Below, piece after piece: positions 1 to 4,848 of a DNA stretch of 5,939 nucleotides (position 1 is its first letter; the number at the start of each line of letters is the position of its first letter). The notes under the pieces were generated by a model. The model was not told the DNA's origin. It worked only from the letters and a program-made list of their open reading frames with translations, and searched no databases. The stretch is from an uncultured Bacteroidota bacterium (GTDB lineage Bacteria; Bacteroidota; Bacteroidia; Flavobacteriales; Flavobacteriaceae): assembly GCA_903837025.1 (NCBI GenBank), contig CAILTC010000189.1, positions 1-5,939 on the forward strand, in the 5' to 3' direction. Position numbers and translations under genes: made by a program.

Positions 1-189
1 AGCAAACATACCAAACATACCTCCTTCAGCTTTGTCTATTGGAGCTAATAATTCTCCTAAATATTGGGTATTTGTTATGAAAGAAATCCCTTTAATAAAT
101 AAAAATACACCAACAGCAATTCGTAATAGATCTACAGAAAAATAAGTGTGCGCATTGGCCCATTTATTCAAACTTTTTACGTTGTTCAT
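1..189 (-). CDS. DoxX-like membrane protein, N-terminal part (cut by window edge)
   Basis: The reverse strand reads 63 codons from an ATG at 189 to the window edge with no stop, so the C-terminal part is missing. The start MNNVKSLNKWANAHTYFS is followed by a hydrophobic stretch (about residues 21-38, LLRIAVGVFLFIKGISFI), which I read as the first membrane helix. It continues into NTQYLGELLAP and a Gly/Met-rich turn. This resembles the beginning of small four-helix DoxX/MauE-type inner-membrane proteins common in flavobacteria, whose function is mostly unsettled. It lies 71 bases downstream of the hydrolase gene on the same strand and could be co-transcribed with it. I see no Bacteroidota -7 element in the gap and no SD before the ATG. 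The family call rests on one helix and overall resemblance only. Confidence 0.7.
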   Translation of the reverse strand, partial: MNNVKSLNKWANAHTYFSVDLLRIAVGVFLFIKGISFITNTQYLGELLAPIDKAEGGMFGMFA

Positions 190-260
190 ACTATTTTAGT
201 TTAAAAATAAACGCTAAGTTATTGATTTATAACGAGATGGAAAAGTAAAAAGTATACGAT

Positions 261-1034
261 TTAATTATTCAATAAAAATTCTAAAACAATTTCATTAAAA
301 AGATTTGACTTATCTATTAATGTAGAATGTGAACTATTAGGCAAAATAGCCAATTGTGCATTAGGAATAGATTCATATATTTTTTGAGTATGTTCACCTT
401 TAATCTCATCATGATCCCCAGCCATGATTAGCGTTTTTGATTTTATAACATTCAAATCAGTATAATTTAAATTGGGGTAATTTAGATCTAAATTGTTTAA
501 ATCAATGGCTAAATCATTTTCATGATTTGTATTTTTAATATCCAAATCAATTGCTGTTTTCTTCATATCGTCAAAATGAACAATACCTTTGGGGAATATA
601 TTTGCTCCTGTTGTAACTAATTTAGCTACTTTTTCGGGATGTTTAATAGCAAGTAATAATCCAATTATTCCTCCATCGCTCCAACCCAAAACATTTGTTT
701 TATTGATATTTAGTTTTTCTAGAAATAAACTAATGTCTTCAACTTGCAAATCAAATGTCAATTCGACTCCTTTTTTATATGAGGAATTTCCTCTTCCTCT
801 ACAATCAACTAAGATAACTTTATAATGTTTTGAGAATTCGGGAACTTGATTTTCAAAGCAAACAAAAGAACCGCCATTGCCGTGGATCATCAATAATGGT
901 TCGCCTTCACCATAAATTTCATAATATAATTTTACGCCGTTGACGTCAATATATTTGCCGTTTTCGTGAATTTTCTGTGCAGTTGTATTCAATGAAATAA
1001 AAGCAATTGCAAACAACAAGACTATTTTTTGCAT
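261..1034 (-). CDS. Exported alpha/beta-hydrolase fold protein
   Basis: This is a complete 257-residue serine hydrolase of the alpha/beta fold. Residues 1-20 (MQKIVLLFAIAFISLNTTAQ) form a Sec signal peptide with a probable cut before Gln20, so the enzyme should act in the periplasm or at the envelope. The core shows an oxyanion-loop HGNGG at 51-55, a DCRGRG segment at 77-82 and the nucleophile elbow GWSDG at 117-121 with Ser119. The acid is probably Asp209 in AGDHDE, and the base is His236 in SSHST, so the triad looks intact. The short cap region between about 160 and 195 is rich in Asn, Asp and Leu. Substrate cannot be read from sequence; ester, lactone or peptide bonds are all possible. The ATG lies 2 bases after the stop of the carboxyltransferase gene, so the two are almost certainly co-transcribed. 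No SD precedes the start. Confidence 0.9.
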   Translation of the reverse strand: MQKIVLLFAIAFISLNTTAQKIHENGKYIDVNGVKLYYEIYGEGEPLLMIHGNGGSFVCFENQVPEFSKHYKVILVDCRGRGNSSYKKGVELTFDLQVEDISLFLEKLNINKTNVLGWSDGGIIGLLLAIKHPEKVAKLVTTGANIFPKGIVHFDDMKKTAIDLDIKNTNHENDLAIDLNNLDLNYPNLNYTDLNVIKSKTLIMAGDHDEIKGEHTQKIYESIPNAQLAILPNSSHSTLIDKSNLFNEIVLEFLLNN

Positions 1035-1036
1035 AA

Positions 1037-2662
1037 TTAAACTTGAATCACTCCCAAATTAAATTTCTTTTCGATAGGCGAGTGGTTTGCCGCTTCAATT
1101 CCCATCGAAATCCAAGTTCTGGTATTCAAAGGATCTATTATGGCATCTGTCCAAAGTCTAGATGCGGCATAATAAGGAGAAGTTTGCTCATCATAACGGG
1201 CTTTTATTTTGTCGAAAAGTTGTTTTTCTTTGGCTTCGTCCACGATTTCTCCTTTTGCTTTAAGCGAAGAAGCTTCTATTTGTGCCAATACTTTAGCCGC
1301 TTGTGTTCCGCCCATAACGGCGAGTTCTGCACTTGGCCAAGCCACGATTAATCTCGGATCATAAGCTTTTCCGCACATGGCATAATTTCCTGCTCCATAG
1401 GAATTTCCTATGATGATGGTAAATTTTGGCACCACCGAATTAGAAACGGCATTTACCATTTTGGCACCATCTTTTATGATTCCGCCATGTTCCGATTTTG
1501 ATCCTACCATAAAACCTGTAACGTCTTGCAAGAAAACCAATGGAATCTTTTTCTGATTACAATTGGCAATAAAACGGGTGGCTTTATCGGCAGAATCCGA
1601 ATAAATGACACCGCCAAACTGCATTTCTCCAGTCTTCGTTTTTACCACTTTTCGTTGGTTGGCAACAATTCCAACCGCCCAACCGTCAATTCTGGCATAA
1701 CCCGTAATGATGGTTTGTCCGTAACCTTCTTTGTAAGCTTCAAACTCTGAATCATCTACCAAGCGGTGGATAATTTCCATCATGTCGTATTGCTCATTTC
1801 GAGCTTTTGGTAAAATACCGTAAATTTCTTTTTCGTCTAAAGCTGGTTTTACCGCCTTAATTCGGCTAAATCCCGCTTTGTCATAATCGCCAATTTTATC
1901 TACAATATTTTTTATTTTGTCTAAGGCGTCTTTGTCGTCTTTGGCTTTATAATCGGTTACACCCGAAATTTCGCAATGGGTTGTTGCTCCGCCTAGAGTT
2001 TCATTGTCTATGCTTTCGCCAATGGCAGCTTTGACCAAATAACTTCCTGCCAAGAAAATACTCGCTGTTTTGTCAACGATTATCGCTTCGTCGCTCATTA
2101 TAGGGAGATAGGCGCCACCGGCAACACAACTTCCCATAACGGCCGAAATCTGTGTAATTCCCATGCTGCTCATCAAAGCATTGTTTCTAAAAATACGTCC
2201 AAAATGTTCTTTATCCGGAAAAATCTCATCTTGCAGCGGTAAAAATACACCTGCGCTATCAACCAAATAGATGATAGGTAATCTATTTTCCATTGCGATT
2301 TCTTGAGCTCTCAGGTTTTTCTTAGCCGTAATCGGAAACCAAGCACCGGCTTTTACGGTAGCATCATTAGCCACGACAATACATTGTTTTCCTTTGATGT
2401 AGCCTATTTTTACCACAACACCACCTGAAGGACATCCTCCAAATTCTGCATACATTCCTTCGCCCACAAAACCACCAATTTCGATAGAATTTCCTTTATC
2501 AAGCAAATAATCAATACGTTCGCGCGCGGTCATTTTGCCTTCGGAATGTAATTTTTGAATGCGTTGTTCCCCTCCGCCAAGTTTTACTTTGGCAAATTTA
2601 TGACGCAAGTTGGAAAGAAGGAGTTTATTGTGGTCTTCGTTTTTATTGAAGTTCAAATCCAT
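1037..2662 (-). CDS. Acyl-CoA carboxylase carboxyltransferase (beta) subunit, methylcrotonyl-CoA carboxylase type
   Basis: This is a complete 541-residue biotin-dependent carboxyltransferase, close to the family's usual 530-560. It moves CO2 from carboxybiotin, carried by a partner alpha subunit, onto an acyl-CoA in the cytoplasm. Two crotonase-like halves are visible. The N half has KMTARERID (43-51), LVDSAGVFLPLQDEIFPD (133-150) and the oxyanion-forming GSCVAGGAYLP (177-187). The C half has GNSYGAGNYAMCGKAYDPR (419-437) and AVMGGTQAAKVLA (448-460). The SYGAGNYxMCG and VMGGxQAAxVLA blocks and the ending ASRLWTDAIIDPxxTR match MCC beta rather than propionyl-CoA carboxylase beta, which has a different block there. 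Leucine degradation is the likely role; a related branched acyl-CoA such as geranyl-CoA remains possible. No alpha subunit with biotin carboxylase and biotin-carrier domains lies in the window. The ATG at 2662 gives the expected N-terminus, and no SD precedes it. Confidence 0.93.
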   Translation of the reverse strand: MDLNFNKNEDHNKLLLSNLRHKFAKVKLGGGEQRIQKLHSEGKMTARERIDYLLDKGNSIEIGGFVGEGMYAEFGGCPSGGVVVKIGYIKGKQCIVVANDATVKAGAWFPITAKKNLRAQEIAMENRLPIIYLVDSAGVFLPLQDEIFPDKEHFGRIFRNNALMSSMGITQISAVMGSCVAGGAYLPIMSDEAIIVDKTASIFLAGSYLVKAAIGESIDNETLGGATTHCEISGVTDYKAKDDKDALDKIKNIVDKIGDYDKAGFSRIKAVKPALDEKEIYGILPKARNEQYDMMEIIHRLVDDSEFEAYKEGYGQTIITGYARIDGWAVGIVANQRKVVKTKTGEMQFGGVIYSDSADKATRFIANCNQKKIPLVFLQDVTGFMVGSKSEHGGIIKDGAKMVNAVSNSVVPKFTIIIGNSYGAGNYAMCGKAYDPRLIVAWPSAELAVMGGTQAAKVLAQIEASSLKAKGEIVDEAKEKQLFDKIKARYDEQTSPYYAASRLWTDAIIDPLNTRTWISMGIEAANHSPIEKKFNLGVIQV

Positions 2663-2824
2663 GGTGAAAGTTTGTTTGTCTAAAAAATAGTGAGTGCTAA
2701 ATTACGAAAATTCAACAACACTGCCCTAAAATTATTAAGCTAAACCAATAGACATTAATTTGGGGATTATTAAATAATTTTTTACGACAAGGTGAGGGAA
2801 TAATCAGTAGGTATTTAGCCTTAC

Positions 2825-2840
2825 CACGGTTGAAACCGTG
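2825..2840. repeat. Perfect 7-bp inverted repeat (CACGGTT-GA-AACCGTG) in the intergenic spacer
   Basis: The two 7-base arms match perfectly around a 2-base centre, so the folded form would be a 6-bp stem with a 4-base loop. It lies 28 bases past the lpxD-like stop on the minus strand. It is not followed by a T-run in that direction, so it is a poor intrinsic terminator. A GTAG tetranucleotide sits nearby at 2807-2810, which loosely recalls REP-type elements. The rest of the 206-base spacer (2663-2868) is AT-rich, has an AT-only hairpin around 2766-2778, and holds no ORF and no good TAnnTTTG element on the minus strand. Membership in a dispersed repeat family is inferred, not shown. Confidence 0.45.
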
Positions 2841-2868
2841 AGAGAACAAAAAAATAAAATTTCTGCTA

Positions 2869-3867
2869 TTATTTCTTCGATTCATTGACCAATCTTTTCA
2901 ATATAGCCCATTGTTTTAGTGCATCACGAGCTTCAATTGCGGGATAACCCAACAAGGTTTTTCCAGCAGGAACGTCTTTTGTAACTCCTGAACCTCCGCC
3001 AATAATTGACCCGTCGCCTATGGTTACGTGATCGGTGATCGATGCGCTTCCACCAATCATCACGCCGTTTCCGAGTGTTACCGAACCAGCTAAACCGCTT
3101 TGTCCTGCCATAATACAAAATCTGCCTAGATTACTATTATGACCTATTTGTATTAAATTATCAATTTTGCAACCGTCACCTAAAATAGTCGAACTGAATT
3201 TTCCTCGATCAACACAAGTATTGGCACCAATTTCGACATTATTGCCAAGCACAACATTCCCAATTTGTGGAATTTTGACCAAACCTCTTTGAGGATCGGG
3301 ACGAAACCCGAAACCATCTGCGCCAATAGTGGCATTAGGATGAATAATGCAATCATTGCCCATGTGACAGCGTTCGCGAACTACTGCACCTGACCAAATT
3401 ACTGTGTTTTTTCCAATCGTGCATGCATCAAGAATCGTAACATTGGGATAAATAGTAACGTTTTCGCCAAGTTCAACTTTTGGACCAATATAACTTCCAG
3501 CACCTATTCGGGTTCCGTTTCCTATAATGGCCGTTGGGTCGATGATGGCAGTTGGATGAATATCGGTACTGAATAATGGAGTAGGCGGAGCGAAAAGTTC
3601 TAAAACCTGAGACATTGCCAAATCAGCATTTTTCACTTTGATGAAAGCCCTGTTTTCGCCAGGTGCTATCGAAATATCTTCATTGACAACAGCAGCACAA
3701 GCTTTGGATGTCTCCCAAAATTTTTCGTATTTTTTGTTTCCAATAAAAGAAATCTCAGAAGTAGCAGCAAGTTCTAATTGCTCAGGAGCGGTTATTTTTA
3801 TTGAAGTATCGCCAACAATTATGCCTTTTAAAACTTCGTTTATTTCTTGAATGGAATAGGATTTCAT
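2869..3867 (-). CDS. lpxD: UDP-3-O-(3-hydroxyacyl)glucosamine N-acyltransferase (LpxD family)
   Basis: This complete 332-residue protein has LpxD architecture. An N-terminal uridine-binding-type domain (about 1-98, with ISFIGNKKYEKF at 39-50) precedes a left-handed beta-helix made of hexapeptide repeats of the [LIV]-G-x-x form (about 103-300). A short helical tail (about 311-332) follows. The LpxD signature segment NATIGADGFGF (178-188), KIPQIG (198-203), VEIGANTCVDRG (211-222) and KIDNLIQIGHN (234-244) is intact; His243 aligns with the catalytic His239 of E. coli LpxD. The family adds the N-linked hydroxyacyl chain from acyl-ACP to UDP-3-O-acylglucosamine in lipid A synthesis, in the cytoplasm. 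No lpxA, lpxC-fabZ or bamA neighbours are present. Flavobacteria often carry more than one LpxD-like gene, so this may be the stand-alone paralogue, with a different acyl chain or sugar substrate. The start at 3867 fits the family; no SD or clear promoter was found. Confidence 0.88.
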   Translation of the reverse strand: MKSYSIQEINEVLKGIIVGDTSIKITAPEQLELAATSEISFIGNKKYEKFWETSKACAAVVNEDISIAPGENRAFIKVKNADLAMSQVLELFAPPTPLFSTDIHPTAIIDPTAIIGNGTRIGAGSYIGPKVELGENVTIYPNVTILDACTIGKNTVIWSGAVVRERCHMGNDCIIHPNATIGADGFGFRPDPQRGLVKIPQIGNVVLGNNVEIGANTCVDRGKFSSTILGDGCKIDNLIQIGHNSNLGRFCIMAGQSGLAGSVTLGNGVMIGGSASITDHVTIGDGSIIGGGSGVTKDVPAGKTLLGYPAIEARDALKQWAILKRLVNESKK

Positions 3868-4007
3868 TATTTTGGGATTAATTTGAATTTTGTAATAAAA
3901 AGATCAAATTAAGCAAATTTGCGTTGAATTTCCTAATAGATTAATTCTTGGTTTGTTTTCGAATTGGATAAAATATCAAATTGTGAAAAAACAGCTTCTT
4001 AATTTTC

Positions 4008-4015
4008 TATATTTG
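4008..4015 (+). promoter_or_regulatory. Candidate Bacteroidota -7 promoter element (TATATTTG) for the L,D-transpeptidase gene
   Basis: TATATTTG is an exact match to the Bacteroidota sigma-ABfr -7 consensus TAnnTTTG. A TTG at 3981-3983 could be the -33 element, but the 24-base spacer is slightly longer than usual. Transcription would begin near 4020-4025 and leave a leader of about 30 bases before the ATG at 4055. This placement argues against any start further upstream. The site sits in the 187-base divergent region between the lpxD-like gene and this gene. Confidence 0.5.
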
Positions 4016-4054
4016 GATACGAATCGAAAATTAATTTCCTCTTTAAACAACAAA

Positions 4055-4771
4055 ATGAAACGCTCAAATACTCTTTTAGTTTTTGTAATTCTACTTTTTT
4101 ATTCCGCTAATCTTCATTCGCAAACCAACGATAACAAAATCGAAAATGCCTTGTTAATTGCTGAAAACAACAAAAGTCAGTTAGAAAATGTAAAACAATT
4201 GCTGGTAGTTTTCAACGAAAATCCCGACAGTTTCACAGCTGTTTTTGTGGCTTTGGAAAAAAAAGAAAATCATTGGATTGTAAAACAGCCTCCAATTGAA
4301 GCGGGAATTGGCAAAAAAGGCTTTGCATTACCTCAAAATAAAATAGAAGGTGATGGCAAATCGCCAACAGGAATTTTCAAGTTGGGAAAATTATTTTCTT
4401 ACGAAAAACAACCCAATACTTTGCTCGAAAACCAGCAAATTACCAAAGAAGATAAATGGATTGACGACATCAATTCTCCAGATTATAACAAATATGTAAA
4501 TGGTTTTACTGATGCCAAATCATTCGAAAAACTATTACTGAAAAATGATGCTTATAAATATTGCATCGTAATAGAATACAATACAAATCCTATTATAAGA
4601 GGAAAAGGAAGTGCAATATTTTTCCATTTGGCTATAAAAAAACCTTATTTTACAGCTGGTTGTGTCGCAATTGAAGAAAAACAGATGAAGTTGATGGTAA
4701 ATTGGCTCGATCCAAAGCAAAACCCAACTATTATTATGGGAAATCTTACTGTCTTGAAAACAGGTTTGTAA
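4055..4771 (+). CDS. Exported L,D-transpeptidase-like protein (YkuD fold)
   Basis: From the ATG at 4055 this is a 238-residue protein. The frame stays open upstream to a TTG at 3953, but that start would place 34 unconvincing residues before the signal peptide and precede the promoter candidate, so I reject it. Residues 1-23 (MKRSNTLLVFVILLFYSANLHSQ) form a signal peptide, probably cut before Gln23, so the product is periplasmic. The YkuD-type domain shows EGDGKSPTGIFKLG (98-111), DINSPDYN (138-145), GSAIFFHL (185-192) and TAGCVAI (200-206), with His191 and nucleophile Cys203. The family cross-links peptidoglycan through 3-3 bonds or attaches or trims stem peptides by an acyl-enzyme. The Arg common after the Cys in GCxR-type enzymes is Ala here, as I recall for the COG3786-like branch, so the exact reaction is unsure. 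The gene is monocistronic, divergent from the lpxD-like gene and convergent with prfB. Confidence 0.85.
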   Translation: MKRSNTLLVFVILLFYSANLHSQTNDNKIENALLIAENNKSQLENVKQLLVVFNENPDSFTAVFVALEKKENHWIVKQPPIEAGIGKKGFALPQNKIEGDGKSPTGIFKLGKLFSYEKQPNTLLENQQITKEDKWIDDINSPDYNKYVNGFTDAKSFEKLLLKNDAYKYCIVIEYNTNPIIRGKGSAIFFHLAIKKPYFTAGCVAIEEKQMKLMVNWLDPKQNPTIIMGNLTVLKTGL

Positions 4772-4776
4772 ATAAC

Positions 4777-4809
4777 AAACCCGACAAGTTTTTAAAACCT
4801 GTCGGGTTT
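4777..4809. terminator. Bidirectional intrinsic terminator between convergent genes
   Basis: Two 16-base arms surround a single central base: AAACCCGACAAGTTTT on the left, and a right arm that is its complement except at one position. On the plus strand that position is an A-C mismatch; on the minus-strand transcript it is a G-U wobble, so the minus-strand stem is continuously paired. The tip would open into a small loop. Each strand runs out of the stem into a T-rich tract. The stem starts 6 bases after the L,D-transpeptidase stop and 40 bases past the prfB stop, so it can end both transcripts. I recall similar ACCTGTCGGGTT palindromes as frequent in flavobacterial genomes, so it may be a dispersed repeat used as a terminator. 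Confidence 0.85.
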
Positions 4810-4826
4810 AATTTATTTAATCCAAC

Positions 4827-4841
4827 GTTGCAATCTGCAAC
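4827..4841 (-). other. Small hairpin in the prfB 3' untranslated region
   Basis: GTTGCA and TGCAAC form a perfect 6-bp stem around a 3-base loop, 7 bases past the prfB stop codon on the minus strand. The bases after it (GTTGGATTAAATAAATT) are AT-rich but lack a real T-run. It could be a minor 3'-end structure ahead of the strong terminator at 4777-4809. It may also be chance; nothing else supports a function. Confidence 0.3.
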
Positions 4842-4848
4842 CTGAAAT

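Noticed and set aside
17..26. AAGGAGGT followed by ATG on the minus strand inside the DoxX-like gene, as an internal translation start.
   Set aside because: The bases encode Glu-Gly-Gly-Met in the continuing frame, the lineage does not rely on SD for initiation, and the window ends before any product could be judged.
201..236. GTTAT/ATAAC hairpin between the hydrolase and the DoxX-like gene as a terminator.
   Set aside because: The stem is 5 bp, mostly A-T, with no proper T-run directly after it; it is expected by chance in AT-rich DNA.
589..825. Plus-strand open frame of 78 codons opposite the hydrolase gene.
   Set aside because: It lies wholly over the nucleophile-elbow region of the real gene, which explains its lack of stops, and has no start context or domain of its own.
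1043..1351. Plus-strand open frame of 102 codons opposite the carboxyltransferase gene.
   Set aside because: It is antisense to a well-conserved gene, rich in Phe, Arg, Cys and Ser as expected of shadow frames, and shows no recognisable domain.
2695..2704. TAATTTAG on the minus strand upstream of the carboxyltransferase gene as a -7 element.
   Set aside because: It has one mismatch to TAnnTTTG and there is no TTG at the expected -33 distance, so support is too weak.
2933..3118. Minus-strand open frame of 61 codons overlapping the lpxD-like gene in another frame.
   Set aside because: Its Arg/Trp/Gly-rich composition is what out-of-frame reading of Gly-rich hexapeptide repeats gives; the LpxD frame is intact there.
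3953..4054. Upstream TTG-initiated extension of the L,D-transpeptidase gene by 34 residues.
   Set aside because: The extra residues resemble no known leader and would bury the signal peptide that begins at the ATG at 4055. The best promoter element (4008-4015) lies inside the extension.
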